Positions 1 through 6,773 of a DNA stretch of 11,098 bases are shown in pieces (positions within the stretch are counted from its first letter, which is position 1; every line of letters begins with the position of its first letter). The DNA comes from JALYQB01 sp035640155. Lineage in GTDB: Bacteria > Actinomycetota > Actinomycetes > Mycobacteriales > Pseudonocardiaceae. The notes beneath the pieces are model-generated. The model did not search any database. It saw only the letters and a program-made list of their open reading frames with translations, and was not told the DNA's origin. The translations under genes were made by a program, and so were the position numbers. The stretch is from the NCBI GenBank assembly GCA_035640155.1, contig DASQWR010000027.1, forward strand, positions 1 to 11,098, read 5' to 3'.

Positions 1-915
1 CACCATCGGCTTGGGGTCGCGGTAGCCGACGAGCGGCTCGGTGGCGCCCTTGCGCTCGCTGGTCACGGTGTCGCCGACCCGGGACTGCCGGACGTCCTTC
101 ACCCCGGTGATGAGGTAGCCCACCTCGCCGACCCCGAGGCCATCGCAGGGCTTCTGGTCCGGCGAGATGATGCCGACCTCGAGCAGCTCGTGGGTAGCGT
201 TGGTGGACATCATCCGGATCCGCTCGCGGGGGGTGATCCGGCCGTCCATGACCCGGATGTAGGTCACGACGCCACGGTAGGTGTCGTACACCGAGTCGAA
301 GATCATCGCACGGGCCGGTGCGTCCGCCTCCCCCACCGGGGCGGGCACCTGCCGGACGGCCTCGTCGAGCAGCTCCCGCACGCCGTCGCCGGTCTTGGCG
401 CTGACGCGCAGCACGTCGGACGGCTCGCAGCCGATGATGTGCGCGAGCTCGGCGGCGTAGCGGTCCGGGTCCGCGGCCGGCAGGTCGATCTTGTTCAGCA
501 CCGGGATGACCGTGAGGTCCTTCTCCAGCGCCAGGTACAGGTTCGCCAACGTCTGCGCCTCGATCCCCTGCGCCGCGTCGACCAGCAGGATCGCCCCCTC
601 GCAGGCCTCCAGCGCCCGCGACACCTCGTAGGTGAAGTCGACGTGGCCGGGGGTGTCGATGAGGTGCAGCACGTGGTCGACCCCGTCCACCGCCCAGGGC
701 AGCCGGACGTTCTGCGCCTTGATCGTGATTCCACGCTCGCGCTCGATGTCCATCCGGTCGAGGTACTGCGCCCGGTAGCTGCGCTCGTCGAGTACCCCGG
801 TGAGCTGCAGCATCCGGTCTGCGAGTGTCGACTTGCCGTGATCGATGTGGGCGATGACGCAGAAGTTGCGGATCCGGTCGGGCGGCGTGAACGTGCGGTC
901 GGCAAACGTCGTCAC
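1..915 (-). CDS. lepA: Elongation factor 4 (LepA) GTPase, N-terminal 305 residues, cut by window edge
   Basis: LepA/EF4 is a ribosome-associated translational GTPase; the family is linked to back-translocation or to initiation and ribosome assembly. The minus-strand frame is open from 915 to the left edge and shows every G motif: G1 AHIDHGKST (22-30), switch RGIT (61-64), G3 DTPGH (87-91), G4 NKID (141-144) and G5 SAK (172-174). A beta-barrel domain II and the start of domain III follow. The family is about 600-650 residues, so roughly half is present. I chose GTG at 913-915 (start MTTFADRTFTPP) because GAGGAA lies about 7 nt upstream and the next residues match actinobacterial LepA. Some homologues carry a longer N-terminal extension, so an upstream start is possible but has no better ribosome site. 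It is divergent from the methyltransferase gene. Identification is certain; the exact start is likely. Confidence 0.96.
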   Translation of the reverse strand, partial: MTTFADRTFTPPDRIRNFCVIAHIDHGKSTLADRMLQLTGVLDERSYRAQYLDRMDIERERGITIKAQNVRLPWAVDGVDHVLHLIDTPGHVDFTYEVSRALEACEGAILLVDAAQGIEAQTLANLYLALEKDLTVIPVLNKIDLPAADPDRYAAELAHIIGCEPSDVLRVSAKTGDGVRELLDEAVRQVPAPVGEADAPARAMIFDSVYDTYRGVVTYIRVMDGRITPRERIRMMSTNATHELLEVGIISPDQKPCDGLGVGEVGYLITGVKDVRQSRVGDTVTSERKGATEPLVGYRDPKPMV

Positions 916-1147
916 TGAGTTCTTCCTCGCGGGGCGGTCCTCGGGCGCGGCCCGGGACTCGCCGGGGGTCGGGTATCTCCATCGTCCCACGCCCCGGATG
1001 GGCGGATCACGAGGTCACGAGCAGGGGCCACCGGCGGGGACCCCGACGCGGGGAGCCGCCCACGTTCGTCCGGTCAGGACATGACGGCACGCCCCCTCCG
1101 GGACGACCCCGATGCGCCGCTGTCGAACCAGTGATGTGCTCGGTGCC
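916..1147. other. Divergent intergenic region between lepA and the methyltransferase gene
   Basis: 232 bp, very GC-rich, separating two divergent genes, so it should hold promoters for both. I find no convincing -10/-35 pair on either strand and no clear RNA structure. Open frames crossing it are out-of-frame extensions with no ribosome site or recognisable protein. Confidence 0.5.
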
Positions 1148-1762
1148 ATGAACCGATTCCTGATGCGCCTGCTGGACGCGGGCTTCGGCCACCCGAGAGG
1201 CCTCACGGGGCGAGTTGGCGGCGTGCTGATGGCGTACGGCAACTCCGAGCAGGAGCGGTGGGCGGTCGAGCAGGCCCACCTGGCTCCCGGGCAGCGCGTG
1301 CTCGTCGTCGGCCATGGACCCGGTCTCGGCCTCTGGCTCGCTGCCGCAGCGGTCTCCCCGGGTGGGCTGGTCGTCGGTCTTGATCCCTCCTCGGTGATGC
1401 GGCAGATGGCCACCGTCCGATGTGCGCCCGCCGTCACAGCCGGAGTCGTGCAGGTGCGGGAGGGCACCGCGGAGGACACCGGCTGCGCGGACGCCTCGGT
1501 GGACGCGGTGATCTCGGTCAACAACGTGATGCTGTGGGACCGGAGTGCCGGTTTCGACGAGCTAGTACGGGTGCTGCGCCCGGGCGGGCGGATGGTGGTC
1601 ACGGTGCACCGGCCGGTGCTCGACGTCGCCCCGGAGACGTTGGCACAGGAGGCGAGCGAGGCGGGCCTGGCGGACGTGACCATCGGTGTGCACCGGCGCC
1701 AGCACGGCGTGAAGGTCGAGCTGCTGGCCCGGCGGGCCCCTGAACCGCATCACTGCTCCTGA
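1148..1762 (+). CDS. Small class I SAM-dependent methyltransferase (substrate unknown)
   Basis: A 204-residue Rossmann-fold methyltransferase. Motif I is VLVVGHGPGLG (51-61), the strand-2 acidic residue is D79 in VVGLDPSS, and a late LRPGGRMVVT segment matches motif III of the family. The N-terminus (FGHPRG..GR.GG.LMA.GN...ER) resembles small actinobacterial methyltransferases often annotated as phosphatidylethanolamine N-methyltransferase-like; that resemblance is from memory. No substrate domain is visible. The usual acidic residue in motif I (VLE/DVG) is V53. The start is uncertain: ATG 1148 gives a sensible N-terminus, but no Shine-Dalgarno sequence precedes it. An ATG at 1112 and a GTG at 1136 are in frame without better sites, and leaderless translation is possible. 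The cyanase gene starts 90 bp downstream on the same strand, with its own good ribosome site and a possible promoter. A free-standing soluble enzyme is the safest reading. Confidence 0.8.
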   Translation: MNRFLMRLLDAGFGHPRGLTGRVGGVLMAYGNSEQERWAVEQAHLAPGQRVLVVGHGPGLGLWLAAAAVSPGGLVVGLDPSSVMRQMATVRCAPAVTAGVVQVREGTAEDTGCADASVDAVISVNNVMLWDRSAGFDELVRVLRPGGRMVVTVHRPVLDVAPETLAQEASEAGLADVTIGVHRRQHGVKVELLARRAPEPHHCS

Positions 1763-1793
1763 CAGTCGGGGTGATCGTTTCGCTTACAGCGGT

Positions 1794-1822
1794 TTGCGGT
1801 GCCTTTCCCCCCGGCGGATGAT
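1794..1822 (+). promoter_or_regulatory. Candidate promoter for the cyanase gene
   Basis: TTGCGG at 1794-1799 and GATGAT at 1817-1822 are 17 bp apart, a reasonable vegetative -35/-10 spacing. Transcription would start near 1829, ahead of the ribosome site at 1842-1848. Pattern match only. Confidence 0.3.
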
Positions 1823-1852
1823 CGGTTGCGCGCCGAACACCGAGGAGGACCC

Positions 1853-2317
1853 ATGACGATCGTGCCGATCCCGCCGATCGGCCGCCGGGAGGCCGCCACC
1901 GCTGCGCTGGCCGCGAAGCAGGAGAAGGGCGTGAGCTGGCAGCGGATCGCCGACGCGCTGGACCGGTCGCTGGTCTGGTCCACCTCAGCGGTGCTCGGGC
2001 AGCAGCCGCTGGATGGGGAGCAGGCCCGCACGGCTGGCCGGATCCTCGACCTCGACGACGAGATCGTGCGTGCGCTGCAGCTGCCCCCGCTCCGCGGTGC
2101 CGACGTGGTAGACCTGACCGAGCCGACGATCTACCGCTTGCAGGAGATGGTGCAGGTGTACGGCAGCGCGCTGGCCGAGCTGATCCGCGAGGAGTTCGGG
2201 GACGGGATCATGAGCGCGATCGACTTCGAGCTGGCCTTCACGCGGCGCGAGGACCCTAAAGGTGACCGGGTGCAGCTCACTCTCGATGGGAAGTTCCTGC
2301 CCTACCGCGTCTGGTGA
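1853..2317 (+). CDS. cynS: Cyanate hydratase (cyanase)
   Basis: Cyanase catalyses bicarbonate-dependent breakdown of cyanate to ammonia and CO2, giving detoxification and a nitrogen source; the family enzyme is a cytoplasmic homodecamer. The 154-residue product is near the E. coli length (156) and colinear with it: a helix-turn-helix-like N-terminal domain (AAKQEKGVSWQRIADAL), then LGQQ.L, then the C-terminal catalytic domain. The triad is intact: R95 and E98 in the conserved YR..EM.QVYG segment, and S121 in GIMSAIDF (E. coli R96, E99, S122). The C-terminus LDGKFLPYRVW matches the family's ITLDGKYLP ending. ATG 1853 is chosen over upstream in-frame starts because GAGGAGG at 1842-1848 is ideally placed and it gives family length. 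No carbonic anhydrase or cynR accompanies it. An ABC importer operon lies 1.4 kb away on the opposite strand. Confidence 0.95.
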   Translation: MTIVPIPPIGRREAATAALAAKQEKGVSWQRIADALDRSLVWSTSAVLGQQPLDGEQARTAGRILDLDDEIVRALQLPPLRGADVVDLTEPTIYRLQEMVQVYGSALAELIREEFGDGIMSAIDFELAFTRREDPKGDRVQLTLDGKFLPYRVW

Positions 2318-2325
2318 CACCCCGC

Positions 2326-2348
2326 CTGCCACACGGGTCATGTGGTAG
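2326..2348 (+). terminator. Hairpin after cynS, possible factor-independent terminator
   Basis: An 8-bp stem with one G-U pair (2326-2333 with 2341-2348) and a 7-nt loop begins 9 bp after the cynS stop codon. No T-tract follows, so it may be a weak terminator or an mRNA 3'-end stabiliser. Confidence 0.35.
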
Positions 2349-2374
2349 TTCGGGTGGTTCGGGCCCGTGGCGTC

Positions 2375-2417
2375 CTCCTGAGCGGTAAAGTGATATCATA
2401 GCGGTAGCGCTCAGGAG
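2375..2417 (+). promoter_or_regulatory. 10-bp perfect inverted repeat over a candidate -10, upstream of the SPFH gene
   Basis: CTCCTGAGCG (2375-2384) and its exact complement CGCTCAGGAG (2408-2417) flank a 23-bp centre. The centre contains the 8-bp palindrome TGATATCA (2391-2398), with TATCAT at 2394-2399 as a possible -10. AGCGGTA also occurs twice as a direct repeat 19 bp apart (2381-2387 and 2400-2406). The element ends just before the ribosome site GGGGAGGAAG (2421-2430). Position and symmetry suggest an operator, plausibly for the ribbon-helix-helix protein encoded one gene downstream; that link is inference. As RNA it could instead form a 5'-leader hairpin. Confidence 0.5.
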
Positions 2418-2435
2418 CACGGGGAGGAAGCGACC

Positions 2436-3347
2436 ATGGACGACACGAGGGTGGGATTGCCGGAGATGACCGCCCGGCACGTCCACGAGCAGCCGGCGTT
2501 CGCGCGACACGGCGCGCTGGGGTCACTGATCGGCTCGGCGCTGCTCGTCGGCGGGCTGGCCATCGGCCTCGTCACGGCACAGGGCAACGAGACCCTCGGG
2601 GCGACGATCATCGCTGTCACCACCGCCGTCGGGCTCGTCGTGCTGCGCGGGCTGGTCACCATCGCTCCGGGGGAGGCCCGGGTGCTGCAGTTCTTCGGCC
2701 GTTACGTCGGCACCGTGCGCGCCGAGGGCCTCCGCTGGGTCAACCCCTTCGCCTCGCGACGCAAGGTCTCCACCCGGGTGCGCAACCACGAGACGGCGAC
2801 GTCGAAGGTGAACGACGCCGACGGCAACCCGATCGAGATCGCCGCGGTGGTGGTGTGGCGGGTCGAGGACACCGCCCAGGCACTGTTCGAGGTCGACAGT
2901 TTCGTGGCGTTCGTGGAGATCCAGACCGAGACCGCGGTGCGGCACATCGCAACCAGCTACCCCTACGACAACTATGGTGCGGCCGGCCTGTCGTTGCGGG
3001 AGAACGCCGACGAGATCACCGAGAGGCTGTCCACCGAGATCGGGGCGAGGGTGCGAGCCGCTGGCGTGCGCGTGATCGAGTCGCGGCTGACCCACCTGGC
3101 GTTCGCGCCGGAGATTGCGCAGGCGATGTTGCAGCGGCAGCAGGCCGGTGCGGTCGTCGCAGCCCGCGAGCGGATCGTCGAGGGCGCGGTCGGCATGGTC
3201 GAGATGGCGCTCGACAAGCTCGCCGCGAACCAGGTCGTCGAGCTCGACGAGGAGCGGAAGGCGACCATGGTGAGCAACCTGCTCGTGGTGCTCTGTGGTG
3301 ATCGGTCCACCCAGCCCGTCGTGAACGCGGGATCCCTCTACCGGTGA
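2436..3347 (+). CDS. SPFH/band 7-domain membrane protein
   Basis: 303 residues. A short charged N-terminus is followed by two predicted membrane helices, about 27-47 (LGSLIGSALLVGGLAIGLV) and 54-74. An SPFH/band 7 domain (about 75-260) has the family's opening ITIAPGEARVLQFFGRYVGTV-like segment, here VTIAPGEARVLQFFG, and a core with EIAAVVVWRVEDTAQA and ETAVRHIATSYPYD. An Ala/Gln-rich helix follows (AQAMLQRQQAGAVVAARERIVEGA), as in stomatin, flotillin and HflK/C relatives. Such proteins oligomerise at membranes as microdomain scaffolds or protease regulators. The start is fixed by GGGGAGGAAG 5 nt before ATG 2436. It sits 9 bp upstream of a ribbon-helix-helix gene and the two look like one operon. 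No NfeD or FtsH partner is present. The function of this subtype is not known to me. Confidence 0.88.
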   Translation: MDDTRVGLPEMTARHVHEQPAFARHGALGSLIGSALLVGGLAIGLVTAQGNETLGATIIAVTTAVGLVVLRGLVTIAPGEARVLQFFGRYVGTVRAEGLRWVNPFASRRKVSTRVRNHETATSKVNDADGNPIEIAAVVVWRVEDTAQALFEVDSFVAFVEIQTETAVRHIATSYPYDNYGAAGLSLRENADEITERLSTEIGARVRAAGVRVIESRLTHLAFAPEIAQAMLQRQQAGAVVAARERIVEGAVGMVEMALDKLAANQVVELDEERKATMVSNLLVVLCGDRSTQPVVNAGSLYR

Positions 3348-3356
3348 GGTGGCGGT

Positions 3357-3569
3357 GTGGCGGACCGCAAGCCGTTCCTGCTCCGGCTCGACCCCACTGT
3401 ACACGACGCGATCGCCCGCTGGGCTACCGACGACCTGCGGAGCGTGAACGCCCAGATCGAGTTCCTGTTACGCCGGGCGCTCGCCGACGGCGGGCGACTC
3501 CCCCAGGACGCCGGAACGCTCCCGAGGCGTGGCCGCCCGCCCCGGAGGGCAGAAGATCCCGGACTGTAG
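3357..3569 (+). CDS. Small Arc-type ribbon-helix-helix DNA-binding protein
   Basis: 70 residues. KPFLLRLDPTVHDAI.RWA..DLRS.NAQIEFLLRRAL (about 5-43) is a canonical Arc/MetJ-class pattern: a short beta-strand (FLLRLD) that inserts into the DNA groove, then two helices, with the SVNAQIEFLL dimer core. The Arg/Pro-rich tail after about residue 45 looks disordered. Translation starts at GTG 3357, 9 bp after the SPFH stop; GAGGTGG sits just before it, so the genes are probably cotranscribed and possibly coupled. Small RHH proteins are usually autorepressors or antitoxins. The inverted repeat ahead of the SPFH gene is a candidate target, and no toxin-like gene is adjacent. Its stop codon ends at the first base of a degenerate rpsT/holA-like sequence, so the C-terminus may have been altered by a rearrangement. 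Confidence 0.8.
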   Translation: MADRKPFLLRLDPTVHDAIARWATDDLRSVNAQIEFLLRRALADGGRLPQDAGTLPRRGRPPRRAEDPGL

Positions 3570-3618
3570 CCAACTAGCTCTGATCAGACCCGGCCCGCCG
3601 AGCGCTACGGACCCACCC
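3569..3618 (+). repeat. Degenerate direct-repeat copy of the rpsT/holA 3' junction (left copy)
   Basis: 50 bp matching 7296-7346 at 46 of 51 aligned positions: four substitutions and one single-base gap. The true copy covers the last four sense codons and stop of rpsT, the 22-bp gap, and the last codons of holA. Here the remnant still reads as Ala-Asn-x-Leu-stop on the plus strand and Gly-Pro-stop on the minus strand, with no rpsT or holA sequence beyond. It begins at the final base of the RHH stop codon and lies 139 bp from the ABC permease 3' end. Confidence 0.85.
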
Positions 3619-3757
3619 ACCGCCAACATCTTCAGCCCGTCCTGGTCAGGGCCGCCTGAGCCATCAGGGCTACCTCAAATCCCTCTATCACCCCCCACCC
3701 GGTGCTTTCTTCATTCGAAGCATGTGGCCACTGCCACCGCAGTACGAGCACGCGCGG
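3619..3757. other. Short convergent spacer with no visible gene
   Basis: 139 bp between the repeat remnant and the 3' end of the ABC permease gene. It looks less GC-rich than its neighbours, with runs such as TTTCTTCATTCGAAG near 3713. I see no hairpin good enough to call a terminator and no supported ORF. Confidence 0.4.
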
Positions 3758-4666
3758 TCAGGGGCGGCGGGCCACGGCCAGGCCGCGAGCCCGCAGTACC
3801 CGGCGCTCCAGGGGCGCGAAGACGAGCAGCTCGATGGCGACGCCGACCACCAGGATGAGCAGGATCGAGGTGATCACGAGGTCCATCTGGGACAGGTCCC
3901 GGCCGATGGCGAGTTGCTGGCCGAGTCCGATGCCCAGCACCGGGGAGTAGGCGATGAGCTCGGCGGCCATCAGTGAGCGCCAGGAGAACGCCCAGCCCTG
4001 CTTGAGCCCGGCGAGGTAACCCGGCAACGCGGCGGGCAGCAGGACATGCCGGACTCGCCCCATGGCGCCGAGTCCCAACACCCGCCCCACCTTCTGCAGC
4101 AGCGGGGGTACCTGGTCGAATCCGGCGAGCAGCCCGTTGGCGATCGAGGGCACGGCGCCGAGCAGCACCACGGTGTAGATGGCGGCGTTGGACAGCCCGA
4201 ACCAGATGATCGCCGCCGGAACCCAGGCAACGGACGGCAGGCTCATCAGCCCGCTGACGAAGGGGCCAACCGCCCTGCGCAGCCAGCCGCTGCGCCACAT
4301 CGCCAACCCGAGCACCGTACCGATCACCAGGGAAGCTAAGAAACCCAGGCCGCCCCGGGACACACTGGTAAAGATCGCCTCCCAGGCCCGGCCATCGATG
4401 ACCATCTCGATCACGACCTCGAGCACGTCGCGTGGGCTGGGCAACGCGTAGGACGGCTTGAGATCGGCCGCATAGGCGAGTTGCCAGAGCCCGACGAACG
4501 CAGCAGCCGCGACGATCGGAGGCAGCACCGAGCGCACGAACACCGTCCACGGGCCGGGCCGCGGGGGCAGGGCGGGCGGCGTGTCTAGCGCGTCGAGCCC
4601 GGCTTCGAATGTGCGGTTGTCCTCCAGGGCCTGGTCGTCGACGGTCCGGTGCGCCTCACCGGGCAT
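3758..4666 (-). CDS. ABC transporter permease, sulfonate/taurine/nitrate type (SsuC/TauC-like)
   Basis: 302-residue inner-membrane permease of the BPD_transp_1 family, forming the translocation channel of the importer encoded with it. After an N-terminal cytoplasmic stretch of about 45 residues, the first helix is VLPPIVAAAAFVGLWQLAYA; further helices include FLASLVIGTVLGLAMW, AAIIWFGLSNAAIYTVVLLGA and SILLILVVGVAIELLVF. The cytoplasmic coupling loop (VGRVLGLGAMGRVRHVLLPAALP) is a recognisable EAA-type motif contacting the ATPase. Its ATG at 4664-4666 overlaps the ATPase stop by 11 nt, so translation is probably coupled. It is the last gene of a minus-strand operon. Family assignment is solid. 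The transported compound cannot be read from the permease; sulfonate, taurine, nitrate and cyanate are all carried by this family. Confidence 0.9.
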   Translation of the reverse strand: MPGEAHRTVDDQALEDNRTFEAGLDALDTPPALPPRPGPWTVFVRSVLPPIVAAAAFVGLWQLAYAADLKPSYALPSPRDVLEVVIEMVIDGRAWEAIFTSVSRGGLGFLASLVIGTVLGLAMWRSGWLRRAVGPFVSGLMSLPSVAWVPAAIIWFGLSNAAIYTVVLLGAVPSIANGLLAGFDQVPPLLQKVGRVLGLGAMGRVRHVLLPAALPGYLAGLKQGWAFSWRSLMAAELIAYSPVLGIGLGQQLAIGRDLSQMDLVITSILLILVVGVAIELLVFAPLERRVLRARGLAVARRP

Positions 4667-5474
4667 GGCGAATGATCTCTGCGCGCAGATGACCGGTGAT
4701 CTCGGTGGCCAGTGCGCCCACTCCCGGGGACTCGATCACCCTGGGCTGGGACAGCTCGATCTGCCATTCCCGGACGATCCGGCCGGGGCGGGAGCTCATC
4801 AGCAACACTCGCTGCCCGAGCCGGACCGCCTCACGGACATTGTGGGTGACGAACACGATGGCCAGCCCCTGCTCTGACCACAACCGGGCGAGCTCCTCGT
4901 GCAACGCGTCGCGGGTGATGGCGTCTAGCGAGGCGAACGGCTCGTCCATCAGCAGCAGCCGGCTGTCCTGGGCTAACGCTCGGGCCAGTGCCACGCGCTG
5001 GCACATGCCACCGGAAAGCTCGTGCACCCGTTTGCCACCCTGCCCGGCCAGGTTCACCACCGTGAGCAGCCGCTCAGCCTCATTGCGGCGCTCGCGGCGG
5101 CCGGCCCCCCGGGCCCGCAGTGCCAGTTCGACGTTGCCTGCCGCGGTCAGCCACGGCATCAGGGCCGGTTCCTGGAACATCAGCGCAGGGCGGCCCACCG
5201 TGACCTCGATGCTCCCGGAGGTGGGTGCGCTGAGGCCGGCCATGAGCGAGAGCAGGGTGGACTTCCCGCACCCGGACGCACCGAGCAGGCAGACGAACTC
5301 TCCGGGTCCGACGTCGAGGTCGATACGGTCGAGCACCGGTGGCCCGCCCTGCTCGAAGACCTGGACCACCTGCTCCACCCGGACGCTGGAGGGCAGGGCC
5401 GCCCGCTCGGTGGCCCTGCCCTCCAGCGCTGGAGGTCTAGGCCGTGCATGCTGCTGAAGAGGCATGTTGGGCAT
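4656..5474 (-). CDS. ABC transporter ATPase, sulfonate/taurine/nitrate type (SsuB/TauB-like)
   Basis: 272-residue ATP-hydrolysing subunit. Motifs in order: Walker A GASGCGKST (65-73), Q-loop Q101 in MFQEPALMPW, ABC signature LSGGM (153-157) followed by CQRVALARAL, Walker B LLLMDEP (173-179) with D-loop ASLD, and the switch histidine H211 in FVTHNVREAV. All catalytic residues are present; the signature reads LSGGMCQR rather than the commoner LSGGMRQR. ATG at 5472-5474, 5 nt after the binding-protein stop, is the probable start. A second ATG at 5463-5465 is nearly as good. The first 30 residues are Pro/Arg-rich and not part of the fold. Operon order is binding protein, ATPase, permease. Confidence 0.92.
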   Translation of the reverse strand: MPNMPLQQHARPRPPALEGRATERAALPSSVRVEQVVQVFEQGGPPVLDRIDLDVGPGEFVCLLGASGCGKSTLLSLMAGLSAPTSGSIEVTVGRPALMFQEPALMPWLTAAGNVELALRARGAGRRERRNEAERLLTVVNLAGQGGKRVHELSGGMCQRVALARALAQDSRLLLMDEPFASLDAITRDALHEELARLWSEQGLAIVFVTHNVREAVRLGQRVLLMSSRPGRIVREWQIELSQPRVIESPGVGALATEITGHLRAEIIRHAR

Positions 5475-5479
5475 GGCCT

Positions 5480-6553
5480 TCAGTCCTTCCCGAGCCCACC
5501 ACTCGATACGGTTGGCAGGCTCCGCTCGGTGAGGATGCGGTTCACGATCGACAGGTCGTAGATCCCGACAAGATCGAACTTCTCCTTGGCCACTCCGGCG
5601 GCCACCGCAGCGTCGGCACTGCGCTGCAGGGACGTCGCGATGGGATCTTCGGTCACCGTCAGGTTCTGCCAGGCCCGGTCGAGTACATCTGGCTCGAGGG
5701 GCTTGCCGGTCAAGGCGTCCAGGCCATTGTTGACGGCGGTCTTCGCCTCGTCGGGGTTCTCGGTGACCCACTGCACTGCAGTGACGTGGCCCCGCAGCAG
5801 CGCCTCGACTGTCTGCGGGTGCTGCTCCAGGAACTCGGTGCGCACGATCAGGTGAGTGGTGACGAACTCCCCCGCGGGCCAGAGATCCCGCTCGTCGACC
5901 AGCACCGTGGCCCCTGCCTCCTGCACCAACCGGGACGCCCAGGGCTCGGGCACCCAGGCACCGTCGAGCTTGCCGTCCTGGAACAGCTGCAGCGTGTCCG
6001 CATTCTTGGTCGGGCTGATCGTGACCTCACCGCCACCCTGCACGCTGTGGCGCAGGCCCTGCTCGGTGAGCCAGGCGCGCAGCGCGACATCCTGGGTATT
6101 ACCGAGCTGCGGGGTGGCCAGCGTCTTCCCGCGCAGGTCCTGCGCGGTCGTGAGACCCCGCCGCACGACCAGCTGCGCCCCACCTGAGGTAGCGCCTGCG
6201 ATGATCCGGATCGCCTCGCCGTCGCTCTGGCCGAAGGCGTTGATGGCGGGGTTCGGCCCGAGGTAGGCCGCGTCCAGGGCACCGGCGAACAGCGCCTCGA
6301 CCGCGGCGGGACCGGCGTCGAAGATCTGCGTCTCCAGCGTGGTGTCGCCGAGCTCGGTGTGGATGAAGCCCCGGTCTACGCCCACGATGGCGGCAGCGTG
6401 GGTGAGGTTGGCGAAGTAACCCAGCCGCAGGGTGGGCGCGGGACCCGGTGCGCCACTCGCGCTGTTACCACCGCCGCAGGCGACGGCGAGAGTGAAGGTG
6501 GAGACGGCTATGAGGGCCGTCAGGGCAGGTCTGAGACGGTGGGTGCCGATCAC
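5480..6553 (-). CDS. ABC transporter substrate-binding lipoprotein, SsuA/TauA-like
   Basis: 357-residue extracytoplasmic solute receptor. The N-terminus has a signal peptide (RLRPALTALIAVSTFTLAVAC) with a lipobox-like AVAC and a following GGGNSASG linker, so the mature protein should be lipid-anchored. The mature domain opens with LRLGYFANLTHAAAIVG, then AGPAAVEALFAGALDAAYLGPNPAINA, IIAGATSGG.QLVV and DLRGKTLATPQLGNTQDVALR, typical of the SsuA/TauA/NMT1-like type II binding proteins. GTG at 6551-6553 is the start because GGGAGAGAG precedes it and it gives a compact signal peptide; an open frame up to 6646 adds 31 residues without membrane character. An upstream 27-residue leader peptide suggests sulfur-responsive control. 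Substrate is inferred (aliphatic sulfonate or taurine; cyanate or nitrate possible). No SsuD or TauD oxygenase is in the window. Confidence 0.9.
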   Translation of the reverse strand: MIGTHRLRPALTALIAVSTFTLAVACGGGNSASGAPGPAPTLRLGYFANLTHAAAIVGVDRGFIHTELGDTTLETQIFDAGPAAVEALFAGALDAAYLGPNPAINAFGQSDGEAIRIIAGATSGGAQLVVRRGLTTAQDLRGKTLATPQLGNTQDVALRAWLTEQGLRHSVQGGGEVTISPTKNADTLQLFQDGKLDGAWVPEPWASRLVQEAGATVLVDERDLWPAGEFVTTHLIVRTEFLEQHPQTVEALLRGHVTAVQWVTENPDEAKTAVNNGLDALTGKPLEPDVLDRAWQNLTVTEDPIATSLQRSADAAVAAGVAKEKFDLVGIYDLSIVNRILTERSLPTVSSGGLGKD

Positions 6554-6682
6554 GTCAGCTCTCTCCCGGACACGGCATAACGCGTCCTCAACTCGAGGAG
6601 GTGCGCGAGGTTGCGTCGGAGCGGCATCGACAGCCGGCACCGGCACAACCGCACGCCCGGCGCAAGGAGGGGTCGGGCTGGG

Positions 6683-6766
6683 TCAGGCCGGCAAACAGAT
6701 CATGCTGCGGGTACGCCCGTAGTCGACGTGGCGGCGCGCCACGAGCCTGAGCGTGAGTGCAGACAC
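6683..6766 (-). CDS. 27-residue putative leader peptide (RRHVD type) ahead of the ABC importer operon
   Basis: Reads MSALTLRLVARRHVDYGRTR then SMICLPA, ending 129 bp upstream of the binding-protein start. The L-V-x-R-R-H-V-D-[LY]-x-R core and a Cys near the C-terminus match short ORFs that I recall as 'putative leader peptide' in Streptomyces and relatives, commonly ahead of sulfate, sulfonate or cysteine genes. GTG 6766 is the start: a TAGGGT -10-like hexamer (6774-6779) ends 7 nt upstream, so transcription would begin at or next to the GTG, giving a leaderless mRNA. The frame is open further upstream, but that extension runs antisense through rpsT and has no ATG or ribosome site nearby. The likely role is regulation in cis, for example stalling at the Cys codon; the mechanism is not visible. 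It would be missed by most gene callers. Confidence 0.65.
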   Translation of the reverse strand: MSALTLRLVARRHVDYGRTRSMICLPA

Positions 6767-6773
6767 AGCCGCA

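Noticed and set aside
190..918. Plus-strand 242-codon open frame
   Set aside because: Antisense to lepA; His/Asp/Arg-rich low-information sequence caused by GC-rich third positions.
2523..3404. Minus-strand 293-codon open frame
   Set aside because: Antisense shadow of the SPFH gene with no recognisable domain and no ribosome site.
2436..3569. SPFH/RHH pair as a toxin-antitoxin module
   Set aside because: The RHH protein resembles an antitoxin, but its partner is a 303-residue band 7 membrane protein, not a known toxin, and precedes rather than follows it.
3569..3618. Second, broken rpsT gene
   Set aside because: Only the last four sense codons plus stop are represented; nothing upstream resembles S20, so it is a junction fragment, not a pseudogene.
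3711..4550. Minus-strand 279-codon open frame in another frame of the permease
   Set aside because: Arg/Gly/Ala-rich out-of-frame translation; the overlapping frame encodes a clear ABC permease.
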